The position numbers and the translations under genes were made by a program. From contig NZ_CP137003.1 in assembly GCF_033110965.1 (NCBI RefSeq), forward strand, positions 186,001-250,000: a stretch of 64,000 bases of DNA, given 5' to 3'. The stretch's first letter is position 1, and the number at the start of each line of letters is the position of its first letter. The DNA is from Raineyella sp. LH-20. Lineage in GTDB: Bacteria > Actinomycetota > Actinomycetes > Propionibacteriales > Propionibacteriaceae. Positions 35,495 to 44,086 of the stretch are shown piece by piece. Below the pieces are notes generated by a model that was not told where the DNA came from, made no database searches, and worked only from the letters and a program-made list of their open reading frames with translations.

Positions 35495-37187
35495 GCCCCG
35501 GACGGACACCCGGACCGCCGCGGCATCCGAGCCGCTGCGCCTCGAGGACGCGGCGTCTCGGCTCGATGCGTACGCCCGCGCGGGATTCGCGGTGCCCGGG
35601 TACGACATCACCCGGATGCGGGAACGGACGACGACGCATCCGGCCTGGGTGCACCTCGGCCCCGGCAACTTCTTCCGCAGCCTGCACGCGACGGTCGCCC
35701 AACAGCTGCTCGACACGGGGGCTCTGGACACCGGGATCGTGCTGGTCGGCACGCACGACCCCCGGACGATCGAGCACTGCCATGCGACCGACGAACTGTT
35801 CGTCAACGCGGTGATGGACGCCGACGGCGGCGTCGCGCCGACGCTGGTGGCGAGCGTCGCGGAGAGCCACTTCGTGTCCGCCGGGACGACGGAGGCCTGG
35901 GCTCGGCTCGTCGAGGTCTTCACCGCCCCGTCGCTGCAACTGGTGACCCTGACCATCACCGAGAAGGGCTACCGGCTGCGGGATCCCGCCGGCGACCTGC
36001 TGCCCGCGGTGGCGTACGACGTCGAGCACGGGCCGGGCGGCGACACCCACGCGATGGGCGTGCTGACCGCCCTGCTCTGGGAGCGGTTCCGCGCCGGCGG
36101 GCAGCCGATCGCGGTGGTGAGCACCGACAACTTCTCCGAGAACGGACTGCGCCTGTCGGCGTCGGTGTGGGAGCTCGCCGAGCTGTGGGCGGCCCGTGGG
36201 CACGTCGACCGGGGCTTCGTCGACTACCTGCGCGATCCGCAGCAGGTCGCCTTCCCCTGGTCGATGGTCGATCGGATCACTCCGGTGCCGTCGCCGCGGG
36301 TCGCCGAGGCGCTCGGCCGTCTCGGGCTCGCCGACACCGCCCTCGTCACCCGCGAGGGCGCCTCGCCGCTGGCGTCGTTCTCGAACACCGAGGAGATCTC
36401 CTACCTCGTCATCGAGGACAGCTTCCCCAACGGCCGCCCGGCACTGGAGCGCGGCGGCGTACGCCTCGCCGACCGGGAGACGGTCAACAGGGCCGACCGG
36501 ATGAAGGTCTGCACCTGCCTCAATCCGCTGCACACCGCGATGGCGGTCCTCGGGTGCGTGCTCGGATACACCTCCATCGCGCAGGAGATCGGCAACCCCG
36601 ACGTCCTCGGGCTGGTCAGGGGCATCGGGTACGCCGAGGGGCTGCCGGTCGTCGCCGACCCGGGCATCATCTCTCCGCGGGACTTCCTCGACGAGGTCGT
36701 CACCCGCCGGCTCCCCAATCCGGGCATCCCGGACACGCCGCAGCGGATCGCCACCGACACCTCCCAGAAGGTGGGGATCCGCTTCGGCGAGACGCTCACG
36801 GCCCATGCCGCCCGCGGCACCGGCACGTCGTTGCGGTTCATCCCGTTCGCGATCGCCGCATGGATCCGCTACCTGCTCGCCGTGGACGACGAGGGCCACC
36901 CGTTCGACCTCAGCCCGGATCCGCTGGCCGACCACCTGCACCGCTTCGTGGCCGACCTGCGGGTGGGCGACCCCGACACCCTCGGCGAGCACCTGCACCC
37001 GCTGCTGTCGAACGCCGAGCTCTTCGGGCTCGACCTGTACGCGGCGGGTGTCGGACCGACCGTCGAGGGATACGTCCGCGCGCTGATCGCCGGACCCGGA
37101 GCGGTCGCCCGGACGCTGCACGAGCTCGTCACCGACAGTGCGATCACCACAGACCACCACCTCACAGAAGGGGCAGACGAACGATGA
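35487..37187 (+). CDS. uxuB: Fructuronate reductase / mannitol dehydrogenase family
   Basis: 566 residues; ATG 35487 overlaps the uxaC stop. The N-terminal Rossmann segment is [20 protein letters not shown] (~50-70), then VLVGTHDP. Family motifs follow: [29 protein letters not shown], and the catalytic-region segment [18 protein letters not shown], where the Lys acts in reduction. Reduces D-fructuronate to D-mannonate with NADH. Longer than E. coli UxuB (486 residues) by extra N- and C-terminal sequence. The context between uxaC and uxuA makes fructuronate reductase much likelier than mannitol dehydrogenase. Confidence 0.92.
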   Translation: MSEPRTDTRTAAASEPLRLEDAASRLDAYARAGFAVPGYDITRMRERTTTHPAWVHLGPGNFFRSLHATVAQQLLDTGALDTGIVLVGTHDPRTIEHCHATDELFVNAVMDADGGVAPTLVASVAESHFVSAGTTEAWARLVEVFTAPSLQLVTLTITEKGYRLRDPAGDLLPAVAYDVEHGPGGDTHAMGVLTALLWERFRAGGQPIAVVSTDNFSENGLRLSASVWELAELWAARGHVDRGFVDYLRDPQQVAFPWSMVDRITPVPSPRVAEALGRLGLADTALVTREGASPLASFSNTEEISYLVIEDSFPNGRPALERGGVRLADRETVNRADRMKVCTCLNPLHTAMAVLGCVLGYTSIAQEIGNPDVLGLVRGIGYAEGLPVVADPGIISPRDFLDEVVTRRLPNPGIPDTPQRIATDTSQKVGIRFGETLTAHAARGTGTSLRFIPFAIAAWIRYLLAVDDEGHPFDLSPDPLADHLHRFVADLRVGDPDTLGEHLHPLLSNAELFGLDLYAAGVGPTVEGYVRALIAGPGAVARTLHELVTDSAITTDHHLTEGADER

Positions 37188-38320
37188 AGATGTCATTCCG
37201 CTGGTTCGGCGAGAAGGACGACACGATCCCGCTGTCGTACATCCGACAGATCCCGGGGGTGGAGACCATCGTCGGCGCTCTCTACGACGTGCCGGTCGGC
37301 GAGGTGTGGCCGACCGAGAAGATCGCGGCGCTGAAGGCGCAGGTCGAGGGCGTGGGCCTCGCCCTCGAGGTGATCGAGAGCGTCAACGTCCACGACGACA
37401 TCAAGATCGGCGCGCCGACCCGCGACCGCTGGATCGAGAACTACCGGCAGACCATCCGCAACCTTGCCGAGCACGGCATCAAGGTCATCTGCTACAACTT
37501 CATGCCGGTCTTCGACTGGCTGCGGACCGACCTGTCGATGCAGCTGGCCGACGGCTCGTACGCGATGGCGTACGACCGGGCACTCGCCGCCCGGATCGAC
37601 CCGGAGGACCTGCTGGAGCGGACGGCGTCGGGCGCCGGCGGCGTGATGCTGCCGGGCTGGGAGCCGGAGCGGCTCGCGGACCTGCGACAGCTGTTCGAGG
37701 CGTACGCCGACGTCGACGAGACCGCGCTGCGGGCCAACTTGCAGTACTTCCTCGAGGCCATCATCCCGGTCTGCGAGGAGGTCGGGATCACCATGGCGAT
37801 CCACCCGGACGACCCGCCGCACAGCCTCTTCGGACTGCCCCGTGTGGTGAAGAACATCGACGACCTCACCGCGATCGTCGACATGGTCGACAGCCCGCGC
37901 AACGCCCTCACGGTGTGCACCGGCAGCCTCGGCGAGAACCCGGACAACGACGTCGTCGCGATCCTGCGTCACTTCGTGGCGCGCGACCGGGTGGCGTTCG
38001 TCCACGCCCGCAACATCAAGTGGACCGGCGACGGCAGCTTCCACGAGTCGGCGCACCTGTCGCGGGAGGGATCACTCGACCTCTACGAGATCATCCGGGC
38101 CCTCTACGAGAACGGGTTCGACGGGTACATCCGCCCCGACCACGGCCGGATGATCTGGGACGAGGTCGGCCGGCCCGGCTACGGCCTGTACGACCGTGCC
38201 CTCGGCATCGCGTACCTCAACGGACTCTGGGAGGCGGTGGAGAACAGCGCCGTCCGAGGAGCCGTCACCGCCCCGCAGCGTCCCACCGTCGCCGGTGCCG
38301 CGCCGGTCGGCAGCCGGTGA
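37184..38320 (+). CDS. uxuA: Mannonate dehydratase
   Basis: 378 residues; ATG 37184 overlaps the uxuB stop (ATGA). Starts [20 protein letters not shown] and has the UxuA metal-site and active-site segments [34 protein letters not shown] and [11 protein letters not shown], typical of the Fe/Mn-dependent TIM-barrel enzyme. Dehydrates D-mannonate to 2-keto-3-deoxygluconate, the substrate of the KdgK encoded nearby. Family length is about 350-400, so it appears complete. Confidence 0.96.
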   Translation: MKMSFRWFGEKDDTIPLSYIRQIPGVETIVGALYDVPVGEVWPTEKIAALKAQVEGVGLALEVIESVNVHDDIKIGAPTRDRWIENYRQTIRNLAEHGIKVICYNFMPVFDWLRTDLSMQLADGSYAMAYDRALAARIDPEDLLERTASGAGGVMLPGWEPERLADLRQLFEAYADVDETALRANLQYFLEAIIPVCEEVGITMAIHPDDPPHSLFGLPRVVKNIDDLTAIVDMVDSPRNALTVCTGSLGENPDNDVVAILRHFVARDRVAFVHARNIKWTGDGSFHESAHLSREGSLDLYEIIRALYENGFDGYIRPDHGRMIWDEVGRPGYGLYDRALGIAYLNGLWEAVENSAVRGAVTAPQRPTVAGAAPVGSR

Positions 38321-38349
38321 GCCGGCGGAGATAGGGCACAATCGGACAC

Positions 38350-39054
38350 ATGTCGGCCGCCTTGAACCTTCGCGCTGCCCGGCGCCGCGGGGAGAACACA
38401 CGTCGCCTCGTCTACGACTTCCTGCGGGAGCGGATCGTCGACCTGCAGTTGCCGCCCGGGGAGCCGCTGTCGGAGGCCGACATCGCCGAGCGTCTCGGCG
38501 TCAGTCGCACACCCGTCCGGGAGAGCCTCATCCTGCTGTCGGAGGAGGGGCTGGTCGACGTCTATCCGCAGCGAGGGAGCTTCGTCGGGCCGATCCGCCT
38601 GGAGGAGGTCCTGTCGGCCCAGTTCGTCCGGGAGACCCTGGAGTGCGCCTCCCTCGATTCCGCGGTCCCGCGGGTCGGGGGAGGCGAGGACGCCCCGTTG
38701 CGGGCCCTCATCGACCAGCAGCGCCGTGCGGACGAGCGACAGGACGTCGACGAGTTCTTCGCCCTCGACGAACGGTTCCACCAGCAACTGATGGCGCTGG
38801 GTGGGCACGAGACGGCGTGGCGGGTGGTCGCCCAGGCCAAGACCCAGCTGGATCGGGTGCGGCACCTGTCGCTGCCGCGCATCGAATCGCTCGGCCGGCT
38901 GATCGACCAGCACCAGGAGGTGCTCGACGCCGCGGCAGCGGGCGACACGCCCCGCGCCGTCGCCGCACTGCGGGCGCATCTGCGCCTGGTGCTGGCGGAT
39001 CTCGATCTGATCCGCGGTCAGAATCCGGAGTTCTTCGCCGCCGACGACGAGTAG
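38350..39054 (+). CDS. GntR/FadR-family transcription regulator (UxuR-like by context)
   Basis: 234 residues. The N-terminal winged helix (~20-90) has PLSEADIAERLGVSRTPVRE and LVDVYPQRGSFV. The C-terminal FCD ligand domain has FALDERFHQQLMALGGH, a late HQEVLDAAAAGD and HLRLVLADL, with His/Asp residues for metal and sugar-acid binding. Lies 29 bases after uxuA, so it is probably the pathway-specific repressor released by a hexuronate intermediate. Its operator may be the 18-bp palindrome before uxaC. Confidence 0.9.
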   Translation: MSAALNLRAARRRGENTRRLVYDFLRERIVDLQLPPGEPLSEADIAERLGVSRTPVRESLILLSEEGLVDVYPQRGSFVGPIRLEEVLSAQFVRETLECASLDSAVPRVGGGEDAPLRALIDQQRRADERQDVDEFFALDERFHQQLMALGGHETAWRVVAQAKTQLDRVRHLSLPRIESLGRLIDQHQEVLDAAAAGDTPRAVAALRAHLRLVLADLDLIRGQNPEFFAADDE

Positions 39055-39092
39055 ACCGACGACCTGCTCGTCGTCGGTCTACTCCTCGTCGG
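39041..39092. terminator. 23-bp-stem hairpin between convergent gntR and kdgK
   Basis: Bases 39041-39063 pair with 39070-39092 with one mismatch (C48/C85) around the six-base loop CTGCTC; the inner 15-bp arm GAGTAGACCGACGAC is perfect. It covers the last codons and stop of gntR and ends 12 bases before the kdgK stop. It is well placed as a bidirectional terminator. No T-run flanks it, as is common in actinomycetes. Confidence 0.8.
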
Positions 39093-39103
39093 CCGGCCGC
39101 GCG

Positions 39104-40216
39104 TCAGCGATCCACCCGCGCGCTGCCCCCGCCCGCCAGCTTGATGACCTCCTTGAGGGTCGCCATCGAGGTGTCCCCGGGGGTGGTCATCGCCAGCGCA
39201 CCGTGGGCGGCACCGTAGGTCACCGCGGTCTCCAGGGATTCGCCGGTGAGCAGGCCATGGACCAGCCCGGAGGCGAAGGAGTCTCCCCCGCCGACACGAT
39301 CCAGGATCTCCAGTCCGTCGCGTTGCACCGCCTGGACCAGTCCGCTCGAGCGGGACCAGGCGACGGCGCCCCAGTCGTTGACCGTGGCGCTGCGTACGCC
39401 CCGCAGGGTGGTCGCGATCACCGAGATGTTCGGGTAGGCAGTGGCCACGTCGTCGATCATCCGGCCGAACGACTCCACCGGGAGCTCGGTCAGCCGGTCG
39501 TCCACGCCCTCGACCTCGAAGCCGAGCGCTGCGGTGAAGTCCTCCTCGTTGCCGATCATCACGTCCACGTACTGGGCGAGTTCACGGTTGACGGTGCGGG
39601 CCTGCGCCTGGCCACCGATGGCCTTCCACAGGCTGGGACGGTAGTTGAGGTCGTACGAGATGACCGTGCCGTGTTCCTTGGCCGCCCGGAGGACAGCAGC
39701 ACAGGTCGTCGCCGCCTGCTCGGACAACGCCGCGTAGATGCCCCCGGTGTGCAGCCAGCGCACCCCCAGCTCGCCGAAGAGGTGATCGAGATCGAGCTCG
39801 TCGGGTGTCAGCTGGGACACGGCGGTGAGGCCGCGGTCGGAGACCCCCACGGCGCCGCGGACGCCGAAGCCGCGCTCGGTGAAGTTCAGGCCATTGCGGA
39901 CCGTACGACCGACGCCGTCGGACGCGACCCAGTGGATGAATCGGGTGTCGACGCCACCGGCCATCATCAGGTCTTCCACGAGGTGGCCGACCTCGTTGTC
40001 GACGAGCGCGGTGAGAGCCGCCGTACGATGCCCGAAGACCTTGCGGAGGCCGCGGACGACGTTGTATTCGCCGCCACCCTCCCAGGCGTCGAACGACCGG
40101 GCGGTGCGGATCCGCCGCTCCCCCGGATCCAGGCGCAGCATCACTTCGCCGAGGGACACCGCGTCATAGGCGCAGTCGGTCGCCGGGCGGACGGTGAGTC
40201 GTGGCGCGTCGGTCAT
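39104..40216 (-). CDS. kdgK: 2-keto-3-deoxygluconate kinase (PfkB family)
   Basis: 370 residues, start ATG 40216 with AAAGGAA upstream. PfkB ribokinase fold: substrate-side GGGEYNVVRGL (~45), SYDLNYRPSLW, and the anion-hole/catalytic motif DRVGGGDSFASGLVHG, where the Asp is the base. Phosphorylates KDG to KDPG with ATP. Follows eda by 27 bases in the same direction, so one operon, controlled from the 40.9 kb palindrome region. Sugar specificity is inferred from the pathway context. Confidence 0.92.
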   Translation of the reverse strand: MTDAPRLTVRPATDCAYDAVSLGEVMLRLDPGERRIRTARSFDAWEGGGEYNVVRGLRKVFGHRTAALTALVDNEVGHLVEDLMMAGGVDTRFIHWVASDGVGRTVRNGLNFTERGFGVRGAVGVSDRGLTAVSQLTPDELDLDHLFGELGVRWLHTGGIYAALSEQAATTCAAVLRAAKEHGTVISYDLNYRPSLWKAIGGQAQARTVNRELAQYVDVMIGNEEDFTAALGFEVEGVDDRLTELPVESFGRMIDDVATAYPNISVIATTLRGVRSATVNDWGAVAWSRSSGLVQAVQRDGLEILDRVGGGDSFASGLVHGLLTGESLETAVTYGAAHGALAMTTPGDTSMATLKEVIKLAGGGSARVDR

Positions 40217-40243
40217 CAGCGTTCCTTTCGTGGTCGCGATGGG

Positions 40244-40897
40244 TCAGCGGACGGCCGCGGCCGCGTCGACGGCGGCACGGACCAGCTGGGTCAGGGCGTC
40301 GACGTCGCCGGACGCGACGAGCGTCGAGGGCACCATCCAGCTGCCACCGACGGCGGGGACAACCTCGAGACCGAGGTAGTCCGCGAGATTGCTCGGACTC
40401 ACCCCGCCGGTGGGGATGAACTGCATGCCCGGGAACGCGCTGGACAGCGCCTTGATGGCTGCGGGCCCGCCGATGACCGAGGCGGGGAAGAGCTTCACCG
40501 TCGTCAGGCCCAGGGCCTTCGCCTCCATCAGCTCCGTGGCGGTGCCGATCCCGGGGACGATCGGCACGCCGATCTCCTGCGCCCGGCGTACGACGGCCGC
40601 GGACAGTCCGGGCGACACGATGAACCGCGCGCCCGCCGCCACGGCCTCCTCGAGCTGGTCGACGGTCAGCACCGTGCCTGCCCCGACGAGGATGTCCCCC
40701 CGAGCGACGAGCCGGCGGATGGCCTCGGCAGCGGCACTCGTCCGGAAGGTCACCTCGGCGACCGGCAGGCCGCCGGCGACCAGCGCCTCGCCGAGCGTCT
40801 CGGCATGGGCGGCTTCCTCGAGGACGACGACAGGAATGACGCCCCACTGGGCGATATCCGCCAGGGACGCAGGGGTTTCGATCGGTACACCAGCCAC
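40244..40897 (-). CDS. eda: KDPG/KHG aldolase
   Basis: 217 residues from GTG 40897 with GAGGTG upstream. The Eda TIM-barrel motifs are all present: EVTFRT (catalytic Glu), GAGTVLT, PGIGTATELMEA, VKLFPAS (Schiff-base K135) and FIPTGGVSPSN. Cleaves KDPG to pyruvate and glyceraldehyde-3-phosphate, completing hexuronate breakdown; may also act on 4-hydroxy-2-oxoglutarate. First gene of eda-kdgK. Confidence 0.96.
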   Translation of the reverse strand: MAGVPIETPASLADIAQWGVIPVVVLEEAAHAETLGEALVAGGLPVAEVTFRTSAAAEAIRRLVARGDILVGAGTVLTVDQLEEAVAAGARFIVSPGLSAAVVRRAQEIGVPIVPGIGTATELMEAKALGLTTVKLFPASVIGGPAAIKALSSAFPGMQFIPTGGVSPSNLADYLGLEVVPAVGGSWMVPSTLVASGDVDALTQLVRAAVDAAAAVR

Positions 40898-40928
40898 GAG
40901 AACACCTCGGTTTCACTAGACGCAACAC

Positions 40929-40956
40929 TGGTTCACTTGTTGCAACAAGTGAACCA
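40929..40956. promoter_or_regulatory. 28-bp perfect palindrome, likely KdgR/IclR-type operator for eda-kdgK
   Basis: Half-site TGGTTCACTTGTTG is followed at once by its exact reverse complement, giving a gapless 28-bp palindrome 32-59 bases upstream of the eda start. A degenerate copy of the half-site (TTTCACTAGACGCAAC, 40912-40927) precedes it. The position overlaps a probable promoter, so repression is expected. The IclR gene encoded 243 bases to the right is the obvious candidate binder. Confidence 0.75.
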
Positions 40957-41020
40957 CATGGGCACGTCAGCTGAACACCCGGGGAGGGGACTTCACAGCG
41001 TCCGGACGCCGCACGCCATG

Positions 41021-41140
41021 GCCGTACGGCGTCGTACGTCGGACTGCCTCGGCGCACGGCGCGGTACATCGGGACGCATCACCGTGCGTCGTCGTACGTC
41101 GGACCGCCTTGCCGTACGGCGTCGTACGTCGGACTGCCTC
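41021..41140. repeat. Four tandem 30-bp repeats (minisatellite) between operator and IclR gene
   Basis: Units start at 41021, 41051, 41081 and 41111. Units 1 and 4 are identical (core GTCGTACGTCGGACTGCC) and the two inner ones diverge. The rest of the 40898-41198 spacer holds only the palindrome and this array. The array may set the spacing of, or bind a regulator at, the IclR promoter. Confidence 0.85.
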
Positions 41141-41198
41141 GGCCGGTCACGGATGGTCCCGGATCGCCGAGCACTGCGGGGACTGCGAGACTGAGCCC

Positions 41199-41945
41199 AT
41201 GAGTCCCACCCCCATCGAGTCCGTGGCGCGCTCCATCGCGGTCCTCCGCGAGCTGGCCTCGGCAGGGCCGGGCGGCCTCACCCTGACCGAACTCGCCAAG
41301 GCCGTCGGCCTGCACAAGACCACCGTGTACCGCCTGGTCAGCACGCTGCGCCTGGACGGATTCGCCACCCAGGACGAGGCCTCGGGGCTCTACGCCCTGG
41401 GACCGGGGGCAGTGGCGCTGGGTCGGAGGTTCACCGAGAGCGACCTGAGCATCCAGTTGCACCCGACGCTCACCGCGATCAGCCGCGCCGCCGGGGAACT
41501 GACCCACCTGGGTGTGCTCGCCGGGGATTCCGTCGTGTACGTCGGCAAGGTCGAGCCGGACCGCGCGGTCCAGGTGCGGTCACAGATCGGCACCGTCGCC
41601 AAGGCCGCGACCACAGCACTCGGCCGCGCACTGCTGGCGGCCCGGAAGGTGCCGATGTCCTCGCTGGGGGCGTACGTGGCGGACGACGGGGTGGCCCACC
41701 TGGCGAGCGAGCTCGACTTCTGCCGCACCCACGGCTATTCACGTGAACTCGAGGAGAACGAGCCGGAAGTCGCCTGCATCGCGATGGCCGTGTGGGACGC
41801 CAGCACGCCGGTCGCGGCCATCTCCATCACCGCCCCCGCGGTGCGGATGACCGACGATCGGCAGGCCGAACTGGCCGAGATCATGCGCCGCGAAGGAGCA
41901 CGGTACCTCCCTGCCCCGCTGGCCCTGGCCGCCCCTCACGACTGA
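41199..41945 (+). CDS. IclR-family regulator (KdgR-like by context)
   Basis: 248 residues from ATG 41199 (MSPTPIESVARSIAVLREL). N-terminal winged helix: LTLTELAKAVGLHKTTVYRL, then LDGFATQD. The C-terminal IclR effector domain has THLGVLAGDSVVYVGKV, TALGRALLA and AVWDASTPVAAISITAP. Divergent from eda-kdgK across the 28-bp palindrome, so control by KDG or a related intermediate is inferred. The 30-bp repeats lie directly upstream and could carry its promoter. Confidence 0.9.
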   Translation: MSPTPIESVARSIAVLRELASAGPGGLTLTELAKAVGLHKTTVYRLVSTLRLDGFATQDEASGLYALGPGAVALGRRFTESDLSIQLHPTLTAISRAAGELTHLGVLAGDSVVYVGKVEPDRAVQVRSQIGTVAKAATTALGRALLAARKVPMSSLGAYVADDGVAHLASELDFCRTHGYSRELEENEPEVACIAMAVWDASTPVAAISITAPAVRMTDDRQAELAEIMRREGARYLPAPLALAAPHD

Positions 41946-42060
41946 TCCGGCCGTCGAGGCCGTCAAGGAGCGAACTGCCGTCAAGAGACGTCGGCCGTGT
42001 GACCATGGCCGACGTCGACGAGCGGGCGGGATTGGACGAGCAAGCGAGATCCGACGGCCG

Positions 42061-42186
42061 CCCAGACCGTTCCGGTGGCCAGACCGTACCCGCGGCCCAG
42101 ACCGTACCCGCGGCCCAGACCGTACCGGTGGTAGTCATTCCCACTCGGGCGACCGGTTCCGAATGCGCACCACGGGTACGGTCTGG
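42061..42186. repeat. Inverted-repeat element copy A (18-bp tandem arms)
   Basis: Four 18-base units (42061-42132), the middle two identical (CCAGACCGTACCCGCGGC), are followed after ~41 bases by the inverted arm GGGTACGGTCTGG (42174-42186). The spacer holds GGGCGACCGGT. A second copy with the same plan lies at 48521-48611. It sits between the convergent IclR and DHFR-like genes; the rest of 41946-42253 shows no gene. Confidence 0.8.
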
Positions 42187-42253
42187 CTACCTGGCGTCCT
42201 TTTCAGAGGAGCATGCCCCGGTAGGAGCCCGGTGGGAGCGTCCCGTCGGCGCT

Positions 42254-42892
42254 TCAGACGTCCTGATCCGGCGTGGTCATGTCGCCGGTCCGCAGCGGGC
42301 CGGCCGGCCCGTAGCGCAGCAGCACCGCCCCCTTCTCGGAGACGATCGGCGGGGCGAGCAGGGCGAGTGTCGCGGGCACCGCACCGTCGGGGAAGACCTT
42401 CTTGCCCCGCCCGATCACGATGGGATACACCCACAGCGACAGCACGTCGTACGCGTCGGCGGCGAGCAGCGACTGGACGAAGCCGACGCTGCCGATCACG
42501 TGGATGTCCTCGTGCCGGTCACGCAGGGCCGCGACGCCGGCGACGGCATCCGCCCCCAGCTGGGTCGTGCCGGGCCAGTCCAGCGTCGGCGCGCCGCGCG
42601 AGGCGACGTACTTCGGGATCTCATTGAACTTGCGGCCGATCCGGCCCTCGCCGTCGCCCTCGGCGTGCTGAGGCCAGTAGCCGGCGAAGATGTCGTACGT
42701 CCGACGGCCGAGCACGAGGGCATCCATGGCCTCGATGCCCTCGCCGACCAGACGGCCGACGGTTTCGTCCATCAGTGGCGCCTGCCAGCCACCGTAGGGG
42801 AAGCCACTCGAGGTGTCCTCCTCGGGACCGCCCGGCGCCTGGGCGACCCCGTCGAGAGTGGTGAAGAGGTCGATGCTGATCCGTCCGGCCAT
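42254..42892 (-). CDS. Dihydrofolate-reductase-like (RibD C-terminal fold) protein
   Basis: 212 residues from ATG 42892 with GGAAGGAG upstream. Begins MAGRISIDLFTTLDGVAQAP and has LVLGRRTYDIFAGYWP, HVIGSVGFVQSLLAAD and VYPIVIGRGKKVF, the NADPH-dependent RibD_C/DHFR-like pattern common in actinomycetes. Substrate unknown; it is not the essential DHFR. Followed on the other side by a VOC gene on the same strand, 31 bases away, suggesting an operon VOC then reductase. Confidence 0.87.
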   Translation of the reverse strand: MAGRISIDLFTTLDGVAQAPGGPEEDTSSGFPYGGWQAPLMDETVGRLVGEGIEAMDALVLGRRTYDIFAGYWPQHAEGDGEGRIGRKFNEIPKYVASRGAPTLDWPGTTQLGADAVAGVAALRDRHEDIHVIGSVGFVQSLLAADAYDVLSLWVYPIVIGRGKKVFPDGAVPATLALLAPPIVSEKGAVLLRYGPAGPLRTGDMTTPDQDV

Positions 42893-42923
42893 GGCCTGCT
42901 CCTTCCGCTGTGTCTGCGGTGCC

Positions 42924-43316
42924 CTACTCCTGCAGTGTGGCGTAGAGGAAGCCGAGATTGTTGCCGTCGGGGTCCTCGAGGTCGCGGCTGTACATGAAGC
43001 CGAGGTCCTCCGCGGGGCGCGGCTCGGTGCCGCCGTTCGCGAGACCTCGTTCGACGATCGCGTCGACCTCGTCGCGCGACTCACGGGTGAAGTTGATCGA
43101 GGTCTGGACCGCGACCTTGGGGTCGGTGATCTGCTTCTCGGTGAACGTCGCGAAGAAGTCCCTGGCGAGCACCATGAGGAACACATTGTCGTCCCAGGCG
43201 AAGCAGGCGGCGTTCTCGTCGGTGTACTGCGGGTTGATCGGGGCGCCGAGCGCCGTGTAGAACGCCTTCGCACGTTCGAGGTCGTTGGTCGGGATGCTGA
43301 CGAAGATCTGGGTCAT
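42924..43316 (-). CDS. VOC family protein
   Basis: 130 residues from ATG 43316 with AAGGAAGCAGG upstream. MTQIFVSIPTNDLERAKAFY at the N-terminus, AACFAWDDNVFLMVLARDFF in the middle, and FMYSRDLEDPDGNNLGFLY at the C-terminus show a single-chain VOC fold of the PhnB/lactoylglutathione-lyase-like type. One metal His is replaced by Phe or Val, so catalytic metal binding is doubtful. Upstream partner of the DHFR-like gene. Confidence 0.85.
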   Translation of the reverse strand: MTQIFVSIPTNDLERAKAFYTALGAPINPQYTDENAACFAWDDNVFLMVLARDFFATFTEKQITDPKVAVQTSINFTRESRDEVDAIVERGLANGGTEPRPAEDLGFMYSRDLEDPDGNNLGFLYATLQE

Positions 43317-43433
43317 GTCCCCTGCTTCCTTGCGGTGCCACCGGGGCGGCCGCCTCGACAGCTCCAGACTGACAAACCGCACGGTGCTTGTCGAGAGTCG
43401 GCAGAGCCAGCATGCGACGTACGCGGCGCGGGC

Positions 43434-43526
43434 GTAGCAAACCCGCGCGTGCAGGAGCGTGCCCCCGAGGTTGCCCGGTGCCGACAGCGCGCCGGAGTAG
43501 CAGCCCGCGCGGGCAGGAGCGTGCCG
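43434..43526. repeat. Direct repeat pair in intergenic region
   Basis: A ~29-base sequence sharing GTAGCA, CCCGCGCG and GCAGGAGCGTGCC occurs at 43434-43463 and 43498-43526. It lies in the 43317-43595 spacer, which otherwise shows no feature. Confidence 0.55.
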
Positions 43527-43595
43527 GGCGGCCGGGGACACCACGGTGTCACCGGTGAGGCGATCAGCTCCCAGCGCCCCACCTACGCTGGGGCC

Positions 43596-43898
43596 ATGTG
43601 CCGTAATATCCACCAGCTCCACAACTTCGAGCCGCCGGCCACCGAGGACGAGGTGCGGGCCGCGGCCATCCAGTTCGTCCGCAAGGTCAGCGGGTCGACC
43701 AAGCCGTCGCACGCCAATGCGGACGCGTTCGACCGGGCGGTGGAGGAGATCGCCGAGGCCACCCAGCGACTGCTCGATACCTTGGTGACCACCGCACCGC
43801 CGAAGAACCGGGAGGTCGAGGCGGCCAAAGCCAAGGAGCGGGCCCGCCAGCGCTACGGCGCACCCGCGAGCAGCGGCCGCGACAGCCTCACCGCGTAG
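43596..43898 (+). CDS. DUF2277 family protein
   Basis: 100 residues: MCRNIHQLHNFEPPATEDEV, AAIQFVRKVSGSTKP and an Arg/Lys-rich end. This is the short DUF2277 family, with the conserved MCRNI start and a Cys/His near the N-terminus. Function is unknown. ATG 43596 is chosen because the family begins there; upstream frame extension is non-coding. Confidence 0.88.
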   Translation: MCRNIHQLHNFEPPATEDEVRAAAIQFVRKVSGSTKPSHANADAFDRAVEEIAEATQRLLDTLVTTAPPKNREVEAAKAKERARQRYGAPASSGRDSLTA

Positions 43899-44086
43899 CG
43901 GGGACAGCGGCGACACCTGGCCGACGGATCGGACTGTTCACGAAGTTCGCGCTTCACAATGTCACACAACTGGCCGATGGCAACACATTCAGCCGAAGAA
44001 TGTTCATGAACGACACTTCCGCCCGGCCGATGTGCACGGAAGGCCGCCTTCCCGAACATTGCCCGTCCCCCCAGGAGAGTGACGAC

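Noticed and set aside
41021-41140. CRISPR or attachment-site array
   Set aside because: Units are directly adjacent, diverged inside, and there is no integrase or cas gene.
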